Assembly: GCA_949752735.1 (NCBI GenBank)
Contig: OX457038.1
Span: 25,982,956 to 26,046,955, forward strand
Length of the DNA stretch: 64,000 bases
Source of the DNA: Lumbricus terrestris
Lineage: Eukaryota > Annelida > Clitellata > Crassiclitellata > Lumbricidae
Direction: 5' to 3'
A model generated the notes under the pieces. The model worked only from the letters and a program-made list of their open reading frames with translations, ran no database searches and was not told where the DNA came from. Position 1 is the stretch's first letter. Every line of letters starts with the position of its first letter. The position numbers and the translations under genes were made by a program. Below, piece by piece: positions 9,224-20,679 of this stretch.

Positions 9224-11494
9224 ATGCAGTTTGTAAAAACTACTTTTGCTACAGATGACATAATTATTACACATGCATCATCATTTGCAATGACGACGAC
9301 GACGACGACGACTGTTTTGGATCCGATTCTTGTGAGACGTCATCAGCTGCACAAGAATAAAGTCTTGCTTCTCAACGATCGATCATCTCTCGTACTAGCA
9401 TCTTCCTCGTCTTCATCTTCATCAGCTGCTGCTGCTGCTGAGATCTGCGGACCAGAGACATCGTCGGTCCAGTGCGCGGTTCGTAGGATGTCAGAAGCGC
9501 CAGCAGCAGCGGTGAGTAAGAAAGGAGAGGACAGAGTGAGAGGAGTCGTCGATGGGGTTTCCTTGGTCAGTAATGTGAAGGAGGAAAAGGGCAGAGGGGG
9601 ACGAGGTCACGGAGGTCACGGAGGTCACGGAGATCACGGAGGTCACGGAGGTCACGGAGATCACGGAGGTCACGGAGGTCACGGAGGTCACGGAGGCAAA
9701 GAGAAGTCAGCGGCGACTACAACAGGGGGAGCTGGTGGCTCAGAGCAGAGGTCATTTCGAGAGAAGATCTTGGCATTCGAAGAATTCAGCAGCAGCAGCA
9801 GCAGCAGCCAAAGCACAACAGCAACACAAGGGCAAAAGGGTCACAGATGGACACGCCCCTTCTCATCCTCCTCTTCTTCCTCCTCCACGTCCAAGACAAG
9901 CGGGAATCTTCCGTCGATGACCGAGAAAAACAAAGACGCAGACAATGGGAGGAAGAACAGTGCATTTGAAGCGGACCAGCACCTGCAGCAGCAGCATCAG
10001 CAGCCAGTGGACGATGCAAATGTCGGCGATGACTCGAAGACCTCGAAGCCACACTGGACGGTTCGTCTTTCACAACGTCTGCTGAAGATCCGCGGTAAGC
10101 TGGAGCAGAGATGTCACTCGGAGAGCAGGACTCAGACGACGAAACGAGGATCGAAGGAACAAGGAACCCCTTCCTTCTCCCTACTGCCTGGATCCTCCCT
10201 TTCCAACGTCTTCCAGATCGAATCATCTTCCACAAATGATTCGTCACCTCCCAACCAAGATCGAGGTCTGCTCATCTCCAGAAGTTGCTCTGAATTGAAC
10301 GAAGTTGACGGGACCGACGCCATTCAGAGTGAAAAGAGGAAAGCGTCTGGATCACATGAAAAGCCGGACTCTACAGGGATTCGTGTTGCCATGGAAACCG
10401 AGCATCAGACTCCCTCAACGCCATCAGCAGCTGCAGCAGCAGCCGTTGAAATGACAACGACTGGAGAGGAGATGACATCGTCAGAGGATGGAAGATCATC
10501 GAAGCAGAACGGTGGGACGAAGAGCAGCTTCATCTCGGAACTACGAAGGTTCTACGACCGCAGCTGCAGCGACAAGAGATCCGTCGTTCAGAGGAGATTC
10601 TTCAAGGGACCATCGAAGAAGAAGAAGGATGGGATGAGTGGCTGCGGCGGCGATGATTCCTCGATTGCTGATGCAGCGGCAGGATCATGCACATCGTCGT
10701 ACATCGAAGCGGATCGAATCGATCGGGACATCCTCATCTCAAACTTATCCGGACCGATCACCACATCCAACATCGAATTGACGACTGCAGCAGCAGATGA
10801 AACAAAGAAAGAAACAGAGATGATGAAGATGATGATAACAATGAGAGGCGAATGCGATGATCAGATGACTCATGGGTCTTGCAACGCAGATGACCACAAC
10901 GCAAACAAAGACGTCTGGTCAACGGACAGAAGCGCAACGACTGCAGCGATGGAGAAGGATGACAATGAGGGAGGGTCAACAACGGTTGAGAACAATGAGA
11001 GGACAACGGTTGCTGTTGTTGTCATAACGGAGAACAATAACGACACGGTGGCAACTGCTTCCGATGAGAGAAATGAAGTGAGAGCTGCCGGAGATGGAGA
11101 GGAAATACTAATCGCCACCGATGAAGAGACAAAGACGGAGGAGAGCGGTTGCTGCGGAGGGGACGCAGGTGATGCCTCGAACGGCGGCGGGGGCAGAGGA
11201 TGCTCCTTGCATCATCCTGAGCATTGTGACCTGATCGAAAGTGTCGCGAAGAATAGGAAGCAAGTAACTCCGGTTCCATGGAGAAAGCCTCTCTCCAGTA
11301 CTCCTCCGCCTCTCACCCTCTTCTCCTCCTCCTCCACCTCTGCTCATTCCATCAGAGACCCTCCTCCTCCTACTCCTTCTCCTCCGGAATCCAAATGTAA
11401 GGTCATCGTCGAAGAATGGCGCCAATCAGAGACTTCTGCAGCTGCAGACGATCGCGTGATTGGCCCAACAGGTATCATACGGTCTTGTGTATGA
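9224..11494 (+). CDS. large low-complexity Ser/Thr/acidic-rich protein, probably one coding exon of a longer gene
   Basis: An uninterrupted frame of 756 codons, far longer than chance, with non-repetitive stretches between compositionally biased ones. Visible regions: a polyserine run near residues 60-70; a Gly-His-Gly repeat (about 125-157) from a 9-bp unit; serine runs (about 188-195 and 214-222); a His/Gln-rich patch (about 254-262); a basic segment with WTVRLSQRLLKIRGKL (about 278-293); a segment with FISELRRFYDRSCSDKR (about 432-448) followed by a lysine cluster; acidic Thr/Asn/Glu-rich sequence (about 530-660); and a proline-rich end (about 690-725). No enzymatic domain or membrane segment is recognisable, so it looks intrinsically disordered and possibly a scaffold or regulatory protein. 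TTTTTATCGTAATGCAG at the start overlaps the ATG, so translation may begin in an upstream exon with this exon starting at 9230. The end runs into a minisatellite containing CAACAG/GTATCA, so the exon probably ends at about 11475 and the stop at 11492 may be intronic. Confidence 0.7.
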   Translation: MQFVKTTFATDDIIITHASSFAMTTTTTTTVLDPILVRRHQLHKNKVLLLNDRSSLVLASSSSSSSSAAAAAEICGPETSSVQCAVRRMSEAPAAAVSKKGEDRVRGVVDGVSLVSNVKEEKGRGGRGHGGHGGHGDHGGHGGHGDHGGHGGHGGHGGKEKSAATTTGGAGGSEQRSFREKILAFEEFSSSSSSSQSTTATQGQKGHRWTRPFSSSSSSSSTSKTSGNLPSMTEKNKDADNGRKNSAFEADQHLQQQHQQPVDDANVGDDSKTSKPHWTVRLSQRLLKIRGKLEQRCHSESRTQTTKRGSKEQGTPSFSLLPGSSLSNVFQIESSSTNDSSPPNQDRGLLISRSCSELNEVDGTDAIQSEKRKASGSHEKPDSTGIRVAMETEHQTPSTPSAAAAAAVEMTTTGEEMTSSEDGRSSKQNGGTKSSFISELRRFYDRSCSDKRSVVQRRFFKGPSKKKKDGMSGCGGDDSSIADAAAGSCTSSYIEADRIDRDILISNLSGPITTSNIELTTAAADETKKETEMMKMMITMRGECDDQMTHGSCNADDHNANKDVWSTDRSATTAAMEKDDNEGGSTTVENNERTTVAVVVITENNNDTVATASDERNEVRAAGDGEEILIATDEETKTEESGCCGGDAGDASNGGGGRGCSLHHPEHCDLIESVAKNRKQVTPVPWRKPLSSTPPPLTLFSSSSTSAHSIRDPPPPTPSPPESKCKVIVEEWRQSETSAAADDRVIGPTGIIRSCV
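9602..9695 (+). repeat. 9-bp coding repeat GGTCACGGA
   Basis: About ten tandem copies of GGTCACGGA, some with GATCACGGA, encode the Gly-His-Gly/Asp block of the 756-codon frame. The length is a multiple of three, so expansion keeps the frame. Confidence 0.95.
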
Positions 11495-11805
11495 TTGGCC
11501 CAACAGGTATCATACGGTCTTGTGTATGATTGGCCCAACAGGTATCATACGGTCTTGTGTATGATTGGCCCAACAGGTATCATACGGTCTTGTGTATGAT
11601 TGGCCCAACAGGTATCATACGGTCTTGTGTATGATTGGCCCAACAGGTATCATACGGTCTTGTGTATGATTGGCCCAACAGGTATCATACGGTCTTGTGT
11701 ATGATTGGCCCAACAGGTATCATACGGTCTTGTGTATGATTGGCCCAACAGGTATCATACGGTCTTGTGTATGATTGGCCCAACAGGTATCATACGGTCT
11801 TGTGT
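11456..11805 (+). repeat. 35-bp minisatellite, exactly ten units, each carrying a splice-donor-like site
   Basis: Ten head-to-tail copies of a 35-bp unit span 350 bp. The first unit begins GTGATTGGCC and the rest ATGATTGGCC; otherwise they appear identical. Each unit contains CCCAACAG/GTATCATAC, which resembles an exon/intron donor. Unit 1 overlaps the end of the 756-codon frame, so the array seems to have grown from that boundary. As 35 is not a multiple of three, reading through it would soon hit a stop. Confidence 0.95.
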
Positions 11806-12816
11806 ATACGTTGCTCAGTAGATGTACGACCAATAGGTGCGCTCAATCTGTGAATATTAGACTTATACATATAAACAGGTTCATGTAGATCGATGAAAGG
11901 TCAAATTTGACAGAAGGGTCAATGCTTGAACCATTTTTCCTCATTGCATGCGTGTTCGATCGCTGGTCTTTATAAAAAAACGCTATTGAGTCTCATTTCT
12001 GCTTTAATAGGCCTAGAAAAAGAATATATAAATATAGGCCTACATCTAGCTTACAAGCCTACAATGTCATGCATTTGAAATATGCAGGATGACTTAGACT
12101 TAGAGTGGTGTAGGCCTAATACGGCCTAAAAGACATAAGAACCTGTTTAAAATCATAAGTTATAACGATTTGACGCGGTCAAATCCCTTGCAATTCGATA
12201 TTATAGGGCTACCGGTAGCCTATAATAGCTAATAGAGTGACTTCCTGATTTATGCTTTTCTGATAAAGTACTGAAGAAGATTTTCTAACACTTGATGGAT
12301 TTACTCAACCGCTGATGCTATACTCTTCGTTTTTCTGTTTTTCTATTTTTAATTGTAGGCAACGAGATGTGTGACGAAAACGCAAAGCTCCTGCAGACTG
12401 GACAGAAGATCCTTTGAACGATAAGAAGAGATCTTCTGAACGAGACGCATACAGTTCGACTCCATTAACCGCAGACGCCAAAGAAACGAGTCCACCATTA
12501 TTAAGATAGCTCCACATAATTATAGGCCTATTATATAGCTCTGTTGGTTCTAAGTCGACTCATCGGTCTCTCGCAGTCTATAATCGCTGCATTTTTCTCT
12601 CTCTCTCGCTTGCTAGGTTGTAAGATTCGCGGCGCTTTGCTCTTCTTGACTCTTCACAAATATAATTTATGTCGTACATTGATATCATTATCTTTATGAC
12701 ACGGAGACCAATAAAATTACGTTTTTCAAGAGGTGTACTATATACGCCTATACGAATTCCGTGTATTTGGTCTACATCGGTCATTGGTCTAATTATAGTA
12801 ATTATCCTGACTGAAG
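11806..12816. other. non-coding, possibly intronic
   Basis: AT-rich sequence with many TAGGCCTA copies (for example near 12010, 12037 and 12113). If the 756-codon frame is an exon, this is the first part of its downstream intron. No coding frame is supported. Confidence 0.45.
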
Positions 12817-13021
12817 CAGGACTTTTTTTAACGTGCAGTTCTACACAAAATGTGCAGTTCTAAATGGATTCGTGCAGTTGTAGAAGTACTTTCGTCACGT
12901 TCCGTGCAGTTAAAACTTGTAAAAAAGGTCATTTTCCTCACATTGGGAGTAATTTACCATGGAGGACGAGAAAGGAGAGAAGAGGATGTGCAGTTCTAAA
13001 AATTCCTTAAAAACAGCCCTG
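12817..13021 (-). mobile_element. hAT-like MITE, 205 bp
   Basis: The right end AACAGCCCTG and left end CAGGACTTTTTTTAA are imperfect inverted repeats. The flanks GACTGAAG (12809-12816) and GTCTGAAG (13022-13029) match at 7 of 8 positions. The interior repeats GTGCAGTTCTA. It is related in opposite orientation to 60139-60312, which has a perfect target duplication. Confidence 0.75.
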
Positions 13022-13533
<512 letters not shown>

Positions 13534-13579
13534 CACTCTTAACCAGCACGATATGTTAATAATCAGTTAGGGATGACTC

Positions 13580-13770
13580 GGGTCTCCCCTGATTATTCAT
13601 TGATTATTCGTTGATTATTCGTTGATTATTCATTGATTATATTCATTGATTAATTATTCATTATTAATTATTCATTGATTATAATTATTCATTGATTAAT
13701 TATTCATTGAATATAATTATTCATTGATTAATTATTCATTGATTTTTCATTGATCATTCATTGATTATTA
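13580..13770. repeat. TTGATTATTCA-type tandem repeat
   Basis: Repeated 11- to 13-bp units (TTGATTATTCA, TTGATTATTCG, TTGATTAATTATTCA) fill about 190 bp. Confidence 0.85.
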
Positions 13771-14061
13771 ATTTTATCAGACAAAATAAAATTGTATAAG
13801 TGTATCTGCGCTGAAAGTGTAGGTTACCGTACAGTGCAGATTTTAATCCACTCACACGTGTAGAGCCATACATTATAAGCAGCAGCAGCCTGATTATAGA
13901 CGGCTCTCGAGGCCCACGACTAGACACAAGCCAGAATATGAAAAAAGGAAGGGTAATAGTCTGACCAAGTACTTGTACGTATAGACCACAGAGGGCTAAA
14001 GTCACTGGTGATGTTGGCGAAATTTTGAAGCAGTAAAATTTCATTCGCCAACAGTACTCTT

Positions 14062-14102
<41 letters not shown>

Positions 14103-14609
14103 TGCAGCAGGTTTACAAAATCAATTAATTATGCTTTCAACTTATGCAGTAATTCTATGAATAATAGGTGACTCAATAAAAGCAGTCAGAATGATTTCTT
14201 GGCTCACGACATCAAAGTTGGGAGCGGGAGGGGGGCAAATAAGCTTCAATACCGAAGAAACCACTCGAATGCAGTTAAAACAATTTTGCAAAGTGTTTCA
14301 CTTATAATAATATAGCGATCACGAGAGATGACAGTAAGATATCTGCTCGGTCTGATATGTTAAATTAGGCTATATGCACACGTTGATTTTAGTTTTGTCA
14401 TGGTTTATCTTTGCATTTATATATACGCCTCTTTATATACATACATGTAGGCTATGTTTCAGTTGCATGTTAATTTTAAAAGAGGTGCATTGTGGCAAAT
14501 TTCTTCGCTTTTTATCGTTTAGTAATGATATGAAAGAGTTTAAGAATGAAGAAGGTTTTTCTTTGGAAGTGTTGACTATGTCTTCTGGCTCTCCCCCACA
14601 CCCCGTCGG

Positions 14610-14927
14610 TTAGTGTTCTGCAGCGACTAGCCACGTCAGTGTGGCATAGAACGTAAGTGCCGTGGCGAGTACAAGGAAGACAAACATGGCGTGGAAGAGA
14701 ACGAATGAGTCTCTGACGTAATTCTGACGTCCATCGAATGGGAGAACGAAGAAGACGAGGCAAGTTATGATGACCATAGGAAAGGTGAGTATGCACATCA
14801 GTACGCCGATCGCTGAGCTCGTCTTCTTTCGCCAGCGCCTCAGTTCCCTGATGTTTCTTTCCATTTCTACGAGAAGGACGTTCGGGTCAATACGAAGACC
14901 CGTGTCCTCAGACATTTCTGATCTCAA
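14610..14927 (-). CDS. small two-helix membrane protein (family member 2)
   Basis: Encodes 105 residues on the minus strand. Starts are possible at residue 1 (MRSEMSED) or residue 5; the first ATG is used because both paralogues keep it. The N-terminal third is charged, with EMERNIRELRRWRKK (21-35) likely to form an amphipathic basic helix before the first membrane segment (about 38-62). A short loop containing PFDGRQNYVRDS follows, then a second membrane segment (about 73-101) ending WLVAAEH. There is no signal peptide. The member at 18290-18619 differs by roughly 14 substitutions and four inserted residues, all in frame. The matching plus-strand frames are shadows. Function unknown; the cytosolic basic side would be the N-terminus by the positive-inside rule. 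Confidence 0.78.
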   Translation of the reverse strand: MRSEMSEDTGLRIDPNVLLVEMERNIRELRRWRKKTSSAIGVLMCILTFPMVIITCLVFFVLPFDGRQNYVRDSFVLFHAMFVFLVLATALTFYATLTWLVAAEH

Positions 14928-15774
14928 TGGTTAGTTGTTCTTCTACGATGTCGTCGGTGAAGTTCAGCTCAGGATTCTCAGGTGCAGGTCCACTCAAATG
15001 GGTCGTCGGGTTGTTTTTGTTGCTGCTGGGATCATAACACTCTTTCAAACTGTTTACTTCCTGTTTCCCGGTGTTACTGCGTATGCCAAGGATGTTGCTA
15101 GGCTACATTCGTTGTTTGACTGTCGTAGTTTTTCAGGCGATGATGTTCTTATGTTTGGTGTTGATTGGTCATTGGTGTTATTGTATTATTTGGTGTAAAT
15201 TGCATGGCCATCGGAGTGAGAGGCGATGTCACACTTGGTGTTAACAGCCATGGGTGTTGTTCAGTCGTCGTGGTGTTGGATCGACGTCTACGAGGTTGTA
15301 GTTTGCAGCAAGATGATCGAAGTTTTCAAACAAAAGCAGAACAAGAAATATATGATTATAGGTCTACACGTATATGCCTATATATACGTGTGCGTGTGTG
15401 TGTGTGTGCATGTGTGTGTATGTGTTTGTATGATGTATAGACACATACACATAAGCCTGATATCTTCTCCGTGAAGACATATAGTGTCAGCAGAATTATT
15501 ATTATTTTTATTATTTCTAATTGTTGAATAACTATTAAACATTAATAATCTCAATCGTTTTTCTTCGACTTTAAGTCTGTGGTTCATCGTCCGTTGGCAT
15601 AGAGCGCGACATCAATTGCATTTCGGCATTGGCTCATGTCCTCTGCCACGAATCTTATTTGATCCCGTGCATAATAATCGTCTGGCACCAATCTAACGTT
15701 TCTTCATTCGTCATCCAATCTAGTAATTTCTTCGTTCAATTCAACACAGTATACGAAGACCACAATATTATGTA

Positions 15775-15822
15775 TGGTGTGGTATGGTATGGTATGGTAT
15801 GGCATGGCATGGTATGGTATGA
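15775..15822. repeat. GGTAT pentanucleotide repeat
   Basis: Tandem GGTAT, with GGCAT variants, inside copy A. The same site in copy B (19548-19565) is shorter and is followed by an inserted LINE tail. Confidence 0.9.
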
Positions 15823-16463
15823 ACGGGAGATAACATGTTATCACACGAGTCGAATCATCGAATGTAACTGTTTTGTTGGTCATGCAAGACGACGATCATC
15901 ACGCCTCACTTAACCAAAATGCCATCTGCCAAATGAAATGCTGCATGAGTCGACCTTTGTGAGAGGTGCAGCGAGAGGCGATCCCGCATCACCCTTGTGC
16001 TCTTCATACCATGCAGAGTTTAACCACCATCTTAACCCCTCCCTGCATCTTAACCCCCTCCCTGCATGCATCTTCTCTATATCTCTGATATTATATCATC
16101 GTCTATCATTCCACACGCGACTTGCTTATCATAGTTATAGCCAACTTACATATAGCAGATGTGCATATATAGTATACGCTACATGAGGCGTCTGTGTTGA
16201 ATGAGTGATTAGATCTTTCAATTTATCCGCCGATTAAGAAAACTCTCTGCATGTATGTATACAGTGTGTTGAGCTCTAAAAATGCGAAGGCTATTATAGG
16301 CCTATACTGATGAAATTATGCAATCAACATAAAGTTATCTCACTTAGGTTGCGCATAGGGCTAGACAAGGCTACTACATGTATATGATGCACTTGAAATA
16401 CACCTTTACAACGTGTCTGTCTTAGGTACGTATACATTCTGCATTCAGTCATATAATATAATA

Positions 16464-16502
16464 ATACAAGACCGTGCACATATTATGTGCACGGTCTTGT
16501 AT
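16464..16502. repeat. perfect 18-bp inverted repeat (hairpin), copy A only
   Basis: Arms ATACAAGACCGTGCACAT (16464-16481) and ATGTGCACGGTCTTGTAT (16485-16502) are exact reverse complements around a 3-base loop. Copy B has no such sequence at the equivalent place near 19953. Confidence 0.93.
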
Positions 16503-17552
16503 AATAACTTCTAAACGTTAGGCCTTGCCTCAAACCAAGTTAAGCGGGTTTATATAGCATATAGGCTATATGGCAAACTGGCGTTGCCTGCAGTCTTCTA
16601 GCAGTTGAACTTGGTTGAGTGGTAAGCCGTGTCTAAGGGCGATCCACATACTAAATGGGGGGGGATACAGTAACTCGTAGGGAACTCTGTTAATTTGTCA
16701 GCGATCTGAATAATTATATAAGCACTCAATCGTACACGTTTCCATATATAAATTATAAAGTCATTGTAAACAGAAGCATTTTGATAGATATAAAGAAAGA
16801 GGATAGCCTACAAAGAATGACAAACTGTGAGAAATGAGGACATGGATAAAATTTGCAAGCAAGGATCACTTCTGCAGTCCGCAATTTAAACTTACCATTT
16901 TACAACTGTTTTAGATTAAATCCCTACAATCCTACATGTTTTAATTATAAACGACATTCGTGCTAATAGTTGGCCTAGGCTACATGCTCTTAGAATAAAG
17001 TTGATGATCTCATCGCAAACAATACGTAGGCTATATATAGGGCGTGACGCATCGGTGACGTAGTTTTCTAATCTAAACTTTTTCAGATAGGCTAAATGGG
17101 CCTAAGATTAAATTTTATTACTCTGAACTTACTGTCAACACTATACCTATGGGCTGTTCACGCTGAAAATTAATATAAAAGAACCTAACAAATGCCTTAT
17201 ATAGGCCTACTGTTTGATTTCTATAGTATACCGCCATGGTCTTCTCAGTCAATCTTCTAGACTTTTTAGTTAATATGCGATGTTACTTTCAGCGACCTTA
17301 CTTCAGCCTCCTGCCGTCCGCATCCGTCGTGGTCTTATATATACAATTTACAATACAATACAATTTATTATTTCTAACGCGCTTTAACAAGACACGTCTT
17401 GCACAAAAGCGCACGGCCTATGATGTTAACAGTCGCTACAGCAAACAAAGTCATCTGAGAGTAATAACGCAGCCAAAAAACAAACAACACTATATAATAG
17501 ACCTAGATAGGCAATTGGCTTATAGATTCGACGGATGTTTGTCTGGTCATGA

Positions 17553-17599
17553 TTACGGCACTAAGTCTTGTTCATAGAGTCGTCTGCTGTTGTCGATAT
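17553..17599 (-). pseudogene. 3' stub of a family-4-type membrane protein gene at the duplication junction
   Basis: On the minus strand this reads IDNSRRLYEQDLVP and a stop, identical to the last residues of the gene at 20680-21069. Homology stops abruptly at 17599, and the next bases belong to the start of copy B. It is therefore the truncated remnant left when the tandem duplication joined inside this gene. It lacks both membrane segments and cannot encode a working protein. Confidence 0.92.
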
Positions 17600-18289
17600 C
17601 CCACGTATAGAGCCATACTGTCCCATACATTATAAGCAGCAGCAGCCTGATTATAGCCGACTCTCAAGACCCACAACTGCCAGAATATGAAAAAGGATGG
17701 CTCATAGTCCGACCAAGTACTTGTACGTATACAGATCACAGAAGGCTAAAGTCACTGGTGATGTTGGTGAAATTTTTAAGCAGTAAAATTTCATTCGCCA
17801 ACTCATTATACTGCAAGTTTACAAATCAATTAATTATGCTTTCAACTTATGCAGTAATTCTATGAATAATTGGCGACGCAATAGAAGCTGTCAGCCTGTC
17901 AGAATGATTTCGTGACTCACAACATCAAAGTTGGGAGTGGGAGGGGGAAACACTCGAATGCAGTTAAAACAATTTTTGCAAAGTGTTTCACTTATAAGAA
18001 TACAGCGATCACGATAGGATATCTGCTCGGTCTGATATGTTAAATTATATGCACACGTTGATTTTAGTTTTGTCATGGTTTATCTTTGCATGTAGGTCTT
18101 ATTGTAGGCCTCTTCATAGGCCTATACACATGTTTCAGTTGCATGCTAATTTTAAAAGAGGTGCGTTGTCGCAAATTTCTTCGCTTTTTATCGTTTAGTA
18201 ATAATATGAAAGAGTTTAAGAATGAAGAAGGTTTTTCTTTGGAAGTGTTGGCTATGTCTTCTGGTTCTCCCCGCCCCATCCCCCGTCGG

Positions 18290-18619
18290 TTAGTGTTCTG
18301 CAGCGACTAGCCACGACAGTGCGGCATAGAACGTAAGTGCCGTGACGAGTACAAGGAAGGTAAACATGGCGTCGAAGAGAGGGAACGAGTCTCTGACGTA
18401 ATTCTGACGTCCATCGAATGGAAGGACGACGAAGAAGACGACGCACGTCATGATGGCCAGAGGAAAGGTAAGTATGCACAGCAGTACACCGATCGCTGAG
18501 CTCGCCTTCTTTCGCCAGCGCCTCAGTTCCCTGATCTTTCTTTCCATTTCTATGAGGAGAAGGACGTTCGGGTCAATCCGGAGACGGTTTCCCGTGTCCT
18601 CAGACATTTCTGATCTCAA
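18290..18619 (-). CDS. small two-helix membrane protein (family member 3)
   Basis: Encodes 109 residues on the minus strand, the direct duplicate of 14610-14927. The same parts are present: MRSEMSEDTG, a charged segment with EMERKIRELRRWRKK (about 24-38), a first hydrophobic helix (about 41-66), the loop PFDGRQNYVRDS, and a second helix (about 77-105) ending SWLVAAEH. It has four more residues than its twin (NR near residue 11, one hydrophobic residue near 22, and one valine in helix 1), all whole codons. Keeping the frame despite indels and substitutions suggests selection on the protein. The 5' leader, with GGACCTGCACCTGAG on the minus strand, is also conserved between the twins. Function unknown. 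Confidence 0.78.
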   Translation of the reverse strand: MRSEMSEDTGNRLRIDPNVLLLIEMERKIRELRRWRKKASSAIGVLLCILTFPLAIMTCVVFFVVLPFDGRQNYVRDSFPLFDAMFTFLVLVTALTFYAALSWLVAAEH

Positions 18620-19248
18620 TGGTCAGTTGTTCTTCTACGATGTCGTCGGTGAAGTTCAGCTCAGGATTCTCAGGTGCAGGTCCACTCAAATGGGTTGTCT
18701 GGTTGTTGTTGTCATAACACTCTTTCAAACAGTTTACTTCCTGCTTCACGGTGCTACTAACTTACTGCAGATGCCAAGGATGTTGTTAGGCTACATTCGT
18801 TGTTTGAATGTCGTAGTTTTTCAGGCGTTGATGTTCTTATGTTTGGTGTTGATTACTCATTGGTGTTATTGTATTATTTGGTGTAAATTGCATGGCCATC
18901 GGAGTGAGAGGCGATGTCACACTTGGTGTTAACAGCCATAGGTGTTATTCAGTCGTCGTGGTGTTGTATCGACATCTACGAGGTTGTAGTTTGCAGCAAG
19001 GTGATCGAAGTTTTCGAACAAAAGCAGAACAAGAAATATATGATTATAGGTATACACATACATGTATATGCCTATACGTGTGCGTGTGTGTGCATGTGTG
19101 TATATGATGTATAGACATATTAATATTATGGGGCTGATATCTTCTCCGTGAAGATGATAATTGGTGAGTAACTATTATACCTTAATTATCTCAATCGTTT
19201 TTCTTCTTCTTTAAGTCTGTGGATCATCGCCCGTTGACATCGAGCGCG

Positions 19249-19398
19249 ACACCAATTGCATTTACACCAATTGCATTTACACCAATTGCATTTACACCAA
19301 TTGCATTTACACCAATTGCATTTGCACCAATTGCATTCACACCAATTGCATTTACACCAATTGCATTTACACCAATTGCATTTACACCAATTGCATTT
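19249..19398. repeat. 15-bp minisatellite, about ten copies, expanded only in copy B
   Basis: Tandem ACCAATTGCATTTAC units with a few substitutions (TTTGC, ATTCAC). The equivalent place in copy A (about 15610-15625) holds a single ATCAATTGCATTT unit. Long open frames across it in several phases are by-products of a repeat whose length is a multiple of three. Confidence 0.95.
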
Positions 19399-19565
19399 CG
19401 GCATTGGCTCATGTCCTCTACCACGAATCTTATTTGATCCCGTGCATAATAATCGTCTGGCACCAATCTGGCGTTTCTTCATTCGTCATCCAATATAATA
19501 ATACCTTCGTTCAATTCAACACAGTATATGAAGACCACAATATTATGTATGGTATGGTATGGTAT

Positions 19566-19730
19566 GGTGTGCTGAGCGATCTCGACAACGGAGATGCATA
19601 TGGTCGCACCAAGAAGAAGGCGCAGGACAGAGCGGGATGGCGGAGGTCGGAGAGGATCACGTGATCGTCCATGTCACAAACCTGCTCAACGGCAGAAGAC
19701 TAAAGAAGAAGAAGAAGAAGAGAGATGGTA
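19566..19730 (+). mobile_element. 5'-truncated LINE tail inserted in copy B
   Basis: A short frame (about 19566-19664) reads GRTKKKAQDRAGWRRSER and a stop, resembling the extreme C-terminus of non-LTR reverse transcriptase polyproteins (DRAGWRR-type). Its non-coding tail ends in (AAG)n, and GGTATGGTAT lies on both sides. Copy A lacks it, so insertion came after the duplication. Confidence 0.75.
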
Positions 19731-20679
19731 TGGTATGAACGGGTTGCGCCGATTAAGGAAACTCTCTCCATGTAAACAGTGTGCTGAGCTCTAAAAATGC
19801 GCAGGCTATTAAAGGCCTATACTGATGAAATTATGCAATAGGTTGCGTATAGGGCAAGGCATTGCAGGCAAGGCTACTACGAAGTACTTGAAATACACCT
19901 TATACAACGTGTCTGTCTTATAAGTAGGCTACGTATACATTTTGCATTCAGTCATAGGTGGAAACAGACTTTACTATGGGGCTTTAAGAAACACAGGGGT
20001 TGAGACCCCAGTAGGCCTACACGTTTCCATATATAAAGTCATTGTAAATAGAAACATATAATTATAGCATGCTGTTAGGCCTATAGATATTAAAAAAGGA
20101 GGATACAGAATGGCAAAACTGTGAGAAATGAGGACATGGCTAAAATTTGCAAGAGAAGATCACTTCAGTCCGCGATTTAAACTTACCATTTTACAACTGT
20201 TTTAGATTAAATCCCTACAATCCTACATGTTTTAATTATAAACGACATTCGTGCTACCGTAATAGTTGGCCTAGGCTACATGCTCTTAGAATAAAGTTGA
20301 TGATCTCAGCGCAAACAATACGTAGGCTAGGGCGTGACGCAACGGTGACGTAGTTTTCTAATCTAAACTTTTTCAAATAGGCTAAATGGGCCTAAGATTA
20401 AATTTTATTACTCTGAACTTACTAGCTGTCAACACTATTCCTACGGGCTGTTCACGCTGAAATATAAAAGGACCTAACAAATACCTTACTGGTTGATTTC
20501 TATAGTAGGCCTATACCATGGTCTTCTCGGTCAATCTTCTAGACTTTAGTTAATATGCGATGTTACTTTCAGCGGTCTTCCTTCAGCATCCTGCCGTCGT
20601 GGCCTTAGGCCCTAGATATAATAGACCTAGATAGGCAATTAGCCTATAGATTCGACGGATTCTTGTCTGGTCATGATCA

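Larger units (their letters stand above)
13855..17599. repeat. segmental tandem duplication, copy A
   Basis: Starts at CACGTGTAGAGCCATACATT and runs to CTGTTGTCGATAT. The whole stretch is matched in the same order by 17602-20726. It contains an (AT)n tract (about 14065-14100), the gene at 14610-14927, a (GT)n tract (about 15390-15430), a GGTAT tract (15775-15822), about 400 bp absent from copy B (about 15825-16240), the hairpin at 16464-16502, and a gene stub at its right end. The remaining sequence is non-coding. Confidence 0.93.

Noticed and set aside
9786..10247. 153-codon minus frame opposite the large exon
   Set aside because: Antisense shadow of the 756-codon frame; Ser/Arg-rich from the complementary codons.
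18450..18932. 160-codon plus frame
   Set aside because: Runs antisense through the member 3 gene and its leader; the equivalent frame is broken in copy A.
19186..19498. Repeat-encoded proteins such as NAIGVNAIGV or KCNWCKCNWC
   Set aside because: They come from the 15-bp minisatellite, which exists as one unit in the sister copy; the frames are not conserved there.
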